Shown here: positions 26,101-37,388 of the stretch, one piece after another
Layout of the letters: each line of letters begins with the position of its first letter
Position numbering within the stretch: the first letter of the stretch is position 1
Assembly (NCBI GenBank): GCA_963691815.1
Contig: OY829648.1
Coordinates: forward strand, 13,335,973-13,399,972
Origin: Echiichthys vipera
Taxonomy: Eukaryota; Chordata; Actinopteri; Perciformes; Trachinidae
Reading direction: 5' to 3'
DNA length: 64,000 nucleotides
Notes under the pieces: generated by a model
Seen by the model: the letters and a program-made list of their open reading frames with translations, nothing else
The model's database searches: none
Told to the model about the DNA's origin: nothing
Made by a program: the position numbers and the translations under genes

Positions 26101-28297
26101 TCTTGTCCTAAAAGAGGGATAACTCCTCTGTTGACCCTATTAAAGGTTTTTTTTTCATTATCCAAATAAAGGGTCTGAAAGGCCTTTACACAGCAGTGGC
26201 ATGACAAATAAACAACAACAAAAACAAACCCAAAATGCTCTCCGGCGAAAATTCATACCAGTGATGTGCCTGGTCGGCCACATTGGCTGAACACTTTAAC
26301 AGTCTAGGGCTTTTATTGTGAAAGGTAAGAACATAAGAAAAGGACCTGGTATGTCAATGTTGAAAAGAGTAAAGTTTGCTGTCTTTAATGTGACTACAGA
26401 GCTTTTGCATTGTTGTTTCATAATCCTCACACCTCTCAGAAAATGTTAAGAAAAAAAAACAATGTCACTTTATCACTGCAAAATATTTGTGTTCTGTGAG
26501 AAGTTACTTATGACAAAAACAACACAAGTCCCCGACAGAAGGTGTGTGTGTGTTTGACAGAACTAGCCTTACATCCTACTGGAGGAGCTAAACAGGGGTT
26601 TTTCCGTCCCTACTTACCAGATACGTGCAAGTGTGGCGGAGGGCAGCCCAGTCTTCAGGAAGATATCTCTGACTTCAGGCCCAGACACAAGGCCGTCCAT
26701 GTCACCGTCTGTCTTGCTGAATAGCTCATCATACTTTGCTTTGTCTGCTGGCGACACCACCCACTGCACAGGCAAAAAAACACACTTTTAACCAGCACAG
26801 TAGCTGCTGCAGAATAGAATCTAATACAACCTTCACATATGACATAATACTCACACAAACTCACCTTACTTAACTTCAAACTCCTACTTGTCTTGTTTTT
26901 TTTAAAAACACACTGAACTAGCCAGTTTGAAATCATTTTAAATGTTTGTTGTTGCCGCTAGTAATATCAAACATCCAAAAGCGTTTCAGATAATGCATGC
27001 AGAGGAGAGACGGGTCGCGTACTCACAGGGACAGCTGCTGGTGTTGGGACAGGAGCTGGGGCGGGTTTAGGAGGGTGGGGCATGGTCTTAGTGCCAGCGT
27101 GGGAGGAGCGACTGTCTTTGACTGAGGGGGGCGAGGGTAACAGGGGCATCACAGGAGGCACCGAGGGTTTTTTCCTCTTGGAGGGTGGGATCAGGGGAGG
27201 TGGTAGGGACATGGGAACAGGCTCCCCCTCCAGGGCTCTGTACACCAGATACATGGCCTGGGAAAGGGCAACAAAAATCAATGATGAAAAACAATTACCA
27301 ATAAACATCCTGTAGTTATTCCGTCCTCACACTTGTTTCACAGGTCCATTCGGGGCTACAGAAACAATTGTCAAAGCCTTTAACAGACTTGCAAGATAAT
27401 ACGCATAATATAAGCACACATGGGCAAAAACATTCAGATAGTGAAGACTAGGGAAAATACCTTTATGAAAACAAGAGTGAGATAAGCTTGATATGATTTA
27501 GATGCCTGGGAGATCAAAGCTGTGAAACTGTACAGAGTTGAATATATCAGTTTGAAAACAGATTTGACTGTAACTTTAACCTCAAGGTTTTATTTCTATG
27601 TGTGATATTAGCTTACCACAGCAAATTCATCTCTGTCCAACATGCCGTCTCTGTCGATGTCACTGAGCTCCCACACCTTCAACACACATACAAGCGTTAT
27701 TGTTAAACATGCGTCATTTCATATCTATATGATACATTATAACACATGGCACTGAAAGGTCTGACTCACTACTGGTTCTCACTTTCTCAGGATTTCCTTT
27801 GCTACCCAACTTTTGATTTCACTTTTTTGTTTAGTTCATGCATTGTATTGTTATGATTGAGACTGTAAGATATGGAGAACATTGGGTTTTAAACAATCTC
27901 AAGTAACAGTCACATTCTGTTTTCAGGGTTCCTACACCTTTATGCATTTTGAGGTGCATTACATGCTTTGCATCACCTTACAGCTGTGGTAAACGGCATA
28001 TTTGTATTCAGTATAATACTCAGTATTACTTGTACTTATTATTGCACTTGTTCATCACATTAAACTAGATGTTATTGTCCTATAAACAACCAACATGATA
28101 GTTTGAGACAGCTTTCTACAGAAGGACAACAAATGAAAGGAAAACTAACTTGACAAATAGATTGACAGAAATATAATCACCCACTGTTTTGATCATCTGT
28201 TCATCGTTTAGTCATTTTTCATGCATAAATGTCAGAAAATGCTGTTTTCAGTCTTTCAAATATGGAAATCTTCTTTTCTCTGTGTTATATCATGTAA

Positions 28298-28334
<37 letters not shown>

Positions 28335-31300
28335 ATCCAATATAACCTACATCACAAGCAGTTTTCAAACTTTGAAACCACCCAACTAAAATAGTTTGAA
28401 GTGTTTTTAAGGATTTTCAGCACCCGTACGAACCCTGTGTTTTGATAAAGGATGTTTAACTATTGTCAAAGTGTCCCATTTGGAGATCATACCCTGCCGA
28501 GGATGTCCACTGGCAGTTTGGAGTTGAGCAGGACAGGCTTGACCTTGTCTCCTGTTAGGATCCCTCCTAATGGACCCAGACTGTCAAAGATGGAGTCAAA
28601 CTTCATCTTCTCCTCAGGCTGGTGGAGAAACAAAACAAAACAGATGTAAAATGATTATAGATGGACCAATTTTAAACTCGATGTTTTCCTTATGCTACTG
28701 TAAAAATAAAAACTCTAATAAAAGCGTGCATCGAGTAGCTGGGGAATGAATGGGTTTCTTTCACATATGAAGCTCAGTTGTCTTAAATTACTAATATTCA
28801 TAAATACTATTATACACTAAAAAATGCCTATTTTTACTGTCAGACAGATTCAATACAAATCTTAGTGACAATTTGCGGCCCAATCCTATTAGTATTAAAA
28901 CCAGAGCTAATCTAACCTGTTTTATCATAGTAGGAGGAAGAAGAGGTCAAACTTGTGCTGTGGATGGAGTAAAACTTCACACCGTTAAACATTGGCATGC
29001 TAATCAGAGTTACCCACATAAAAAGAAGAACGTCCCCAACATATGTCTACTCTTTACATTGGAATAGGTGAGTAAAATTACTTACTAATCTATTGTACGC
29101 ACTCACGCACACATACTACATTTACTGTCCAAAGTTCTTACATATCACTATATGATTCATAATTCTTCATCTTCATTCCATTGATTGTCCATTTGATCAA
29201 CTTCTTATGAATAAGTTATTTTATTTAATCACTGTAATGAATATTTAAAGTAACATGGTCAGGTGTGAAATTACTTGGTTAATTTGAAAGGCTGAGAGAC
29301 AATAGAGACTCTGTGATGGACACGTACTATATTCAAGGAATTATTTTTTTTCTGTTGTGAGGAAGACAAAGATATCAATGCACATTACAAAGAAACATTG
29401 ATCACTATCTTACATTAAGACCAAAACAAAAGGTTGCTCACCTTGACGACCCAGGGAAGGTCACCAGCCACTCGTCCTGCTAATTGTGGGCTGCTTGTGT
29501 CATGCTGGTGATAAACAAAATTCAGTTATTCTTATTACTGAAAAAAAAAAATACTATTTCAATGTCTGAATTATGCACATCAGCAGACTTACAAATTTCG
29601 GGGGAGGAACAGCCATATTAAGGCTCTTGAGTGCCACCTCCAGGCCATTTTGCGCACAAGCCACCAACCGCAACGCTATGAAGAATTGCTGAGGGGAACA
29701 GAGGTACAGTGTGCGACATAAATCTTGTGCACATGATGCACATAAAACAAAGAAATCCATGGCGTGACTCTTACATACCTGTTTGTTAAGGGCACCTTTA
29801 CGTTCAGAGTCTGCCAAATCCCAGATCTATGGAGACACGCACACATTTATTACCATCAACATAATCCGCAAAGACAACAGAGGTGTAATGGTGATGCACT
29901 GATCCGAGTCTTTGCTCACCTTCCCCAGAACCAGATCAGCCAAGCCCGACCTCTTCAGTAACAGAGCTGCATCAGCTGCTGCCACACAGCCACTGCCAGT
30001 CGGATCAACCTGCACAAACACATATAGCCGAGCGCACCGATTTTTTAGCTTTTACCACCTCAAAAACAATAGTAACACATCTGTACTGCTAAGAAAGACA
30101 CAGAATGTCTTATTGGCCAATTGCTTTAGACCAAAACACTGAAAAATGTGTTTGAATTGGAGACAGAGAGAGGCAAATAAAGAACAAATGAAAACTGTTA
30201 GGACTGCTCTGTGGGATAGGAGTCTCTGAGTCACTTAAATCAATACTGATGATAAACCAAAGCTATTTCCTCAGCAGTCTATTAGCCTGGTATTGGATCT
30301 GTTAGTGGCCTTTTATGAGGCTCACAGCGTGCATGTTGGGCAAAGGGAAACATTATTTATTCATAGAGATACTTCCTTTACTGGACATGGACACCGAAGA
30401 GATCACTGCTCCCTTCAACACTATGCTTAAGCAGCTAAAGCTAGTTGAGTTTAAAGGCTCAGTGCACCAAAATTACAGATAACATTATATCTCTTCCCAG
30501 TCTGTTTCTTTTGCCATCTCTAATCCAGAGGATTATACAGCACAATGGTACCATACCAGTCAGATCATCTTAAAATTACTGCCAAATAATAGTGGGCTCA
30601 CTACTTACTGATACTGTTAACATATTTTAAGCAATGTGAAAGACCTCAGTAAACCTTTGTTAAAGTAGTGAAAAATAAATGAATCGGTTGGTCAATTAAT
30701 GCCTTTTTGAGTTAATCTACCAATCCGCCTTACTTTAAAAGGCTGATTCACTCCCCTAGTGTCAATTACGCCATTCTACAAGCAGACTTCAGTGTTATTA
30801 TATTGTTTTAATAATAATTTTTTGATGACAAAAATAACAACATGATATCAGCACAGCTCATCTGCCGCGCTAAATATCGCTAAATATCAACAACGACAAC
30901 TGAATAATAATAACTGAATAAATGAATAATTCTGGTTCAGCGCTACTTCTAAAGAACAAAGCAATAAACCCAGAACATTTATTTTAACACAACACCAAAG
31001 TCACACTGAAACAAACCATACTGTTTTGTTTAGGGGAAGATATATTTGCATACCTGCCGGTAGTATTTGTCATAGATGGGATTTCCACTGGAGAGCTGTA
31101 AAGAAATAAAAAAAATTACAATACACAAATTTAAGTTACCAACTAGCCCTAGATTTTTACAAATACGCAGCTTTTAAAATGGTAACAAACCCACTTGCCT
31201 CTGCTAATGTAGCCTCTTTTAGGTTTGTGCATGAAACTTAAATTCCCCAAAATATCTTTAAAATTATATGACAGAGAATAAACTAATACTTCAAAATGCT

Positions 31301-34300
31301 TCTCAGTTTTGCAGTTTACAAGCTCAAATAATCAACAAGTGTTTTCTGGCTACAGTTAGTGTGTCATTCACTGAGCCAAGGCATCTGCCAAAAAGAATAA
31401 TAAAAAAAACACACACTGATCCATTACAGATGGCGGATGCAGAAACAGACCATAACCAATATGTTAAATTTCAGCTTTATTTTTCATTAAACCTACAACA
31501 GCTGAAGTATTTGACAACTGCCCAAAATATCTGCAGGGAAGAAACGAACAGTGACTTTGATCACAGCTCAGACAAAAATGCAACATTTCATTAATTCACT
31601 GTGTTGGATAATAGCGCTCGTAAGACCTGTTTTTACCATCAAAGAAGACACAGAAGTCTATTTTTCCCACAACATATATTGACAAGCCTACAGGTAGGAT
31701 GCGGCGACATGACGACTCCAGACATGGCAGTATGCTACAGATGTCAGATTAGGGCAGCTGCAATTAATAATAATTAATCATTTCTTTTGTAAAATGCCAG
31801 AAAATTGCCAGAGAGGGAGGGGGGGACAAGTACCGTAAAGCACGGGGCACGGTACAGATGGACAGTGTGAGTGCGCCCTAAGTGACAACGACTGCAAAAC
31901 ACTCCAAAACCCAGATATATTAATTTACAATAATACAATGAAGAGAAGAGCAGCAAATAGTCACATTTGCCAAAATTACACTGGTGCATTTTGGCAAGTT
32001 CGACATGTAGACAATATTAAAATAGTCTGAAATTAATTTTCTCGATCACCTCATTGCCTCAGCACCAGCTAGATGGTTCCACAAGTCATTATCTGAGCGG
32101 CATTGCTATTTTGTGCTTCCTGGCCAAGATGAGCCCATTTTCTGGAAAAATACAGTATGGCACACACCATACACTGAACATCTATGACTCACAATGATAC
32201 AGAAGATTTCTACTGAATTGCAAGCAGAGAGAGAGAGAGTAATGACTTCAGATTATAGGCTACACTTCCCAAGGCTACTGACGGCCAGCTTTAGACAGTT
32301 TCTTTCAACAGGGCGTCACTCCGTAGACAACAGCTAATTTTACTTCCTGCCATATCCTCTCTAAACACCCCCCTTTCCGGTGTTAAAACGATTGTCCACT
32401 GCTGGGCTGAGCAGGAAAAGAATCAGCATTTCCTTCTCCATATAGCGGAAACTGACAACTGGTTGATGTGCTTTTGCATCGACAGGTGTAGTCAAGGAGT
32501 AAAGGAGTTGACAGTAATTGTTTGAGCTGTGAATCAAGTGGGGAGTGGCTATTCAGCCAGTGGGCAAAACCACCTAATTCCTCAACAAAGAAACAAATTG
32601 CTGCACTCTTGTTTTACATTATGGGATTTTGCATGTCAGAATTCTGTCAGTCTTGTTACAGACTTGCACGCATAGCTTGGCCACAGAAGAAGACTATGAT
32701 CAGCACAGTCAGCTCTGTGAACTGCCAATTTATGGCGAGATAACCGTTTACACACACTTATCTGTCTGTGGCCAATCCAACTTATTTTCTGTGACACACA
32801 ATAGTGTGCCTGGAACTGTTGGCGGCTGTAACACTGTGGTCATTGTACTGGTGACGCTTTAATTGAGCATTGAAAAAACACCCCTCAATCATTCCCCACC
32901 CGTACAAAACTGCAGCAGTCTAGTTTGTTCTAGAAATTTCAATTCACTAATTCACAAATGGAAATAAAAACACATTAATGTCACTAGGAACACCAAACAG
33001 TAGGTCCTTGTGAGGACTGTCAGGCGGTAACGCTGACAGCACACTGACAACAAGCATTAGACAGACCAGGGACGTCTTACATCATAGAGATGTCAGCACA
33101 GGTTTCTGAACTCATCTGTGAGAGATAATAATGTCAACAGCTCCTGTCTGTTGTTAGAGGCAACAGTGGCTCAGGTAACAAGCCTAGGACTGTACCTGGG
33201 ACTCATTAGACTTGACTATGACCTGCTAAATAACTTATTTACTGTGCAAACAAACACATGCACACAACAATTGCCCTATTTAAGTTAGCTAAAAGCAGAT
33301 TTTAAAATGATCTGTATATTATCCAACAGTGATGGTGCAATAAATCCCTCGGTGCAGCATTTCCCTTGAACACATGCTCTCTTTTACACACTTTTTATAT
33401 TTTGTATAAATAACGTAGATATTGAAGTACTCAGTGTTTCTGCATTGTGTGCTCTTCTGTTTTATTATGGCATCTCAGGTTTGTTCAAAACTAAGTTTCA
33501 TTGTACTTGCGTTCAGTGACAAAGTATCTATCTATCTATCTATCTGATCTATCTATCTATCTATCTACAGACTGACATTTTGTGACAATAGTGCTGACTG
33601 GTGTCTACTCAACTTCACTTCCTCTTACTGGTTGCGAAACAAACTGTTAACAATATTTGGAGGGTGTGTTTTTTCTGTTAACATCAGCAGCTAACATGCT
33701 AACACAATGTCCACTTCAGAAAGGTCAAAGGGGAAAACAAAAAGTAACCATGTCAGTTAGAAGCATGTTTACTTCTAACAATAGCCATAAACAGGTTGAA
33801 TATTCAGTCTAACCATACAGCCAGCTACACAAGCAACGAGGACACTCTCAAATGTAAACTATAACGTATAGTGTGGGACTAAAACAGTGTTAGTGGAGGC
33901 TGAACTAGCACAGATGTGACAGTGAAGCCACAACAGAGCCACACATGACTCTCACATTAACATCTCTCTGGACATGACTAACTAGCCTGCAGCTAAACTG
34001 AGGCAGCACAAAACATGATAACATAAACAGCCAACCGACACGAAGCCAGGTAACGTTTAATGTTTTATCTCAAGTGTGATAAAGCGGCTCTAAAAACAGC
34101 CCAACACTGCACACTAACTAGCTGTTAGCTCGCAGGCTAGCTAGCTAGCTACGCCCTTACGCAGTCCCCAAAGAGATTACAGGCAGAAACTTTTCACAGT
34201 CACAGCAGCACTAAACTTCAGAAAAGGAGGGACGAAGGGCGAGGTAAGCTCGCGTTTTTTGCCTGCCCCGTTTCGCTAACACTGTTTAAATGCCTCCGAG

Positions 34301-34390
34301 CGGTACAGACATAGGAGATAAGGGGTTTGCAGTCGCTATATTAGAGTTGTAAGACAGTGTTACCTGAGTAAGAGACAGAGTGGCAGCCAT
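9656..34390 (-). CDS. eps15: Epidermal growth factor receptor substrate 15 (Eps15), complete, 25 coding exons
   Basis: Eps15 is an endocytic scaffold at clathrin-coated pits: EH domains bind NPF motifs, DPF motifs bind the AP-2 alpha ear, and UIMs bind ubiquitinated cargo such as EGFR. The frame stays open through 25 exons joined by GT-AG introns, from ATG 34390 to TGA 9658-9656, giving about 1112 residues against 896 in human. Layout: EH1 about 10-105, EH2 122-215, EH3 262-355, coiled coil 370-545, an acidic then DPF-rich region 570-1060, and UIMs 1070-1112. Phrases such as SGNP.Y.KYYRQVD, WVVSPADKAKYDELF, DPFKDDPFGK and KTGTPTRP fit EPS15 rather than EPS15L1. The extra length comes mainly from a proline-rich EH2-EH3 linker and an expanded Glu-rich stretch. 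Exon 1 (34364-34390) encodes MAATLSLTQ; intron 1 is 3.3 kb. The last exon has a tandem acceptor (gag-cag), so an optional Gln is possible. Exons are listed in the block entries. Confidence 0.96.
9816..9849. repeat. (CA)n microsatellite
   Basis: An interrupted CA run lies just upstream of the last eps15 exon, about 20 bp from its splice acceptor. Confidence 0.9.
11963..12075. repeat. (GA)n-rich purine tract
   Basis: About 110 bp of nearly pure GA/GACA purine repeat lies in eps15 intron 24, so it reads as a polypyrimidine tract in the transcript. A degenerate GAATGAATGGAT run follows at about 12130-12185. Antisense open frames of Ser/Leu repeats here are artefacts. Confidence 0.9.
13704..18053 (-). 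other. eps15: eps15 exons 16-24: acidic and DPF-repeat region
   Basis: Exons: 17652-18053, 17281-17361, 17014-17176, 16756-16800, 16201-16607, 15549-15618, 15354-15433, 14651-14786 and 13704-13915. Exon 16 contains a 30-residue run dominated by Glu. I count about sixteen DPF tripeptides over exons 16-24, most in exon 20, matching the AP-2 binding region of EPS15. Conserved landmarks are NDPFAPGGTTV, AVFGNESYQGGFADF and PPALPPKTGTPTRPPPPPP, a likely SH3 ligand. Phases agree at every junction. Confidence 0.93.
21282..21305. repeat. (GT)n microsatellite
   Basis: A short GT run in eps15 intron 12. Confidence 0.85.
22641..22680. repeat. (ATC)n / (GAT)n microsatellite
   Basis: An ATC-rich run in eps15 intron 12. 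On the minus strand it reads as codons for Asp and Glu and is followed by GGTAAGAG, which mimics a splice donor (see findings). Confidence 0.85.
23052..23095. repeat. (TA)n microsatellite
   Basis: More than 20 TA units in eps15 intron 12, flanked by ACACATACATAC-type sequence. Confidence 0.9.
28298..28331. repeat. (TA)n microsatellite
   Basis: About 17 TA units in eps15 intron 7, roughly 160 bp from exon 7. Confidence 0.9.
33535..33568. repeat. (TATC)n microsatellite
   Basis: About eight TATC units with one interruption, in eps15 intron 1. Confidence 0.9.
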
Positions 34391-34489
34391 AGTGTTTCTG
34401 TTTCCCACTGCTTTCATGCTGCGCTGCTGCCAGACACGCAGGCCGCTGCAAAAACCTGGACCCGGACCTGCACCACTGGATTCATTCAT

Positions 34490-35165
34490 AAGACTGGACT
34501 GCAGACTTTATTCATGCAAACTATCATCTGTCAGTCCAACTAACATATTACAAATAATTCATAAACATTTTTGCTGTTTTTAGCTTTTTATAAATCTTAA
34601 TTTGTTTTTGTTTTACTGTGTACTAGGCTCATATTATATGTGTTTTTGCATCTGTTGTTGATGCTTTTGTTATTTGCATTACCCTCTTTTGCTGCTGTAC
34701 CACTGTATATTTCCTCACTGTGGGGCTAATAAAGGATTATTTTATCTTATCTTATAAATGCAACAATCAAGGATTTTAGAAATACTGAGCACATAAGTCG
34801 CCCCTACGACTGGACTGCAGACTTTACTTTACACTACAAGACTGTCATCTGTCATTCCAAACAAATACGGATAAAAGAAAACATAAATTATAAATAAATC
34901 ATAATTTAAATCATGAATTCTTACTGTTGTTTGCCATTTTTAACTGTTCATTTGTTTTTACTGTGTACATAGACTATTGTACTTGTATTTTTCATCTGTT
35001 ATTGATGCTTTTGTTATTTACACTTTCTTCTTGTGCTGCTGTAACACTGTAAATGTTCTCACTGTGGGGCTAATAAAGGATTATACTATTTTAATTATTT
35101 TAATACAACAATTAGAGCTTGTGCAAGGATTTTAGGAATACTGAGCTCATAAATCCTTCCAGTGC
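34490..35165 (+). repeat. Tandem duplication of a retroelement-like tail upstream of eps15
   Basis: Two homologous units of about 310 bp lie in direct order (about 34490-34755 and 34800-35095). Both contain GACTGGACTGCAGACTTTA, TGATGCTTTTGTTATTT and CACTGTGGGGCTAATAAAGG followed by ATTAT. A third partial unit (AAGGATTTTAGGAATACTGA) begins near 35118. The shared 3' end with AATAAAGGATTAT resembles tails of teleost LINE/SINE elements. The array starts 100 bp upstream of the eps15 start codon, so it may overlap the promoter or 5' UTR. Confidence 0.7.
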
Positions 35166-37171
35166 ACACACAACCCACCCATTTTCATTTAATAATTTGT
35201 ATTTCACACATTTTATGTAGAAAATTTGCTTAACCTTTCAATTATACATCGGTGCATTTTATTCCACCAAAGCCCTCTCCACACAAGCAGCACTTAAAAA
35301 TCAAGTAATCACGAGTTCTTCGTGTGTCTATAAGCCAAAAAAGTTGTCAAATTGAAATATAATGAGTCTTAAAAAATAAAAAAAAACCTACCATATTTAC
35401 ATATTTAACTTTAGGAAACCCAAGGTAAAAATCAATGCCACCAATCACCTTACTAATGTAGAATTACAAGAAAAAATCCTGTATTGTTCAAAATCTGAAC
35501 ATAAGTAAGTACATAGGTATGCTCAAATGCGGTTTTCAAAATGTTAACCATTAATTTTGTTATTACTACCATTAGGTAGAGAAGCTAATTTAAACTACCT
35601 AATACACAGCTGGGTTGTTGAATCTATACATAATGTCATCTTGTTTTGTATGTGAAATCTTATTTCAAAGAAACTAGAAAAATATAGCTGTCAGATAAAT
35701 GTAAAAAGTACATTTGCACATTTTCCCTTGCAGTCAATGATCATGCACTTATGCACTTACACACGCACATTTTTTTATATGATCATGTCACATGTATGAG
35801 AATAACACTATTTATTATGTGCCCAATTTAACTGATGTACTTATACATGATACGTTTTAACCGTTTTTATGCAGAAAAACCTAACCAAGAACAAGGGTCG
35901 CAATTTAGCCTTGGCTAGCAATCCTAAAAGCAACACATTATTGTAGCCTCAATGATTTTTTGCATTGTCTCTGAGACCTTGACAAAAGAACAAATACATA
36001 ATTAAATAAAAATGTTGTTGAGTAGAAGTATAAAGTAGCATAAAATTAAGATACACAAGTACAAATATCTGTCAAATGTACCACCACTGCTATTAAACAA
36101 CAAGTAGGATGAACCAAACAAAATGCAACTTGAAAAAAAACCATAAAAATGTCGTACAGGTCTGTGCTATCCATGTAAACACATTCAAAATATAAATACA
36201 CTTTGAATATAACAAAATAATAAAATAAAATGAATGAAGACTTCTCATTTCCACTGGTTGATTTTAATGGACAGAACACCTGGCTTTCTTTTCTTTTTTT
36301 TTAACACAGCAACATGAAAACTTTCCCACTTCAATTACTACCATTAGTACAAAATGTGTCTTTTACAAAAGGATCATGTCTCAGACTGTTTGGGACAGTG
36401 TGTTGGGGTACAGCAGTGCAGAGGTATTAGCATCAGAAATGAGGAAAACTGGTTGTGTACACCTACTATAAGTAAACCTAAAGTGACCACGTACCAAATT
36501 AACGCAAGCTTACCTGTTATCAGAGTGCTCTCATGTACATCTGAGTTTGAGCAGTTTCCTTAGACACAAAAGAGTACAGTATGTGCACCGAAGTGAAAAA
36601 GTGTTAACTATACAGTACAAAACTATGCAAGGGATTTCATCTTAAAGCATCCCATATTACCACCCTATGGACGACTGATTTTTCAACAGGTTGTCAAATG
36701 TTTTTGTGTCAGTCCTGATTCACTCTCACTCCTCATGCCATTAACCTTTGTTCAAATCCAGGAGTTTAAATAAAAACAGGCAAGACAAGCCTGTGTAATT
36801 GTGTCTGACTGTCGAATCCTTTGAGATTGATGGATCTTTTTTTTTTTTTTAAATAAAAAATTGGGGGCAATGATGAGACAGAGTGACATGACTGACTGCA
36901 AAACAAACATGTGACACAGATTAATAAGACAAACAAAACACATGAGGTAAACAAAACATTTTCATGGTCTCATCCACACACCAAATATAGCTTTTCATGT
37001 CACCACAACATTACACTTCATATAAACCCAGATTTTCAAAGAACGCAAAAGACAATCCACATATTTCTGTTGGGTATAAACTGGTTGATTTGATTTCCTG
37101 TCTTCTTGACATTCGTTATGACATCTCCATTCTTTCTATGACTATTCCTTGTTTAATAATAATATTAATAA

Positions 37172-37204
<33 letters not shown>

Positions 37205-37388
37205 AACAACATGGAAACAGGAAACAGAACAGTAATTGCCCTTTTTCACCTACTGCCTTTGCTTTGTAAACAAACAAACAAACGAAAAGCCCAACCCCAC
37301 CCCAGGGTACCAGTCATGGGGGTCTATCATCTCATCTCCAGCCTCGTTCCAATGGCTCATTGACAGAAAGTCAGTTCCTGCACAGAGT
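35166..37388. other. Spacer between eps15 promoter side and calreticulin 3' end
   Basis: This 2.2 kb AT-rich stretch has no supported exon. Its right part must hold the calreticulin 3' UTR; a minus-strand ATTAAA at about 37152-37157 is one possible poly(A) signal. An (AGT)n run lies at 37165-37204, and a hAT-like fragment near 36010-36070. Confidence 0.5.
37165..37204. repeat. (AGT)n microsatellite
   Basis: About 13 AGT units in the presumed calreticulin 3' UTR or just beyond. Confidence 0.9.

Larger units (their letters stand above)
26618..34390 (-). other. eps15: eps15 exons 1-10: EH1, EH2, proline-rich linker and start of EH3
   Basis: Exon coordinates on the minus strand: 34364-34390, 31054-31095, 29920-30009, 29779-29826, 29593-29688, 29442-29504, 28493-28618, 27617-27676, 27027-27257 and 26618-26763. 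Exons 2-5 make EH1 (KIWDLADSE-type EF-hand loop, then ALRLVACAQNG). Exons 7-9 make EH2 (LPVDILGRVWELSDIDRDGM, with an intact calcium loop DIDRDGMLDRDE). Exon 9 then runs into a proline-rich linker of about 60 residues (PSKRKKPSVPPVMPLLPS and onward) much longer than in mammalian EPS15. Exon 10 opens EH3. Confidence 0.95.

Noticed and set aside
9656..34390. Naming this gene eps15l1
   Set aside because: The EH3 start WVVSPADKAKYD, the DPFKDDPFGK and FGNESYQGGFADF phrases and the flanking calreticulin and osbpl9 all fit EPS15; only the long proline-rich linker resembles EPS15L1.
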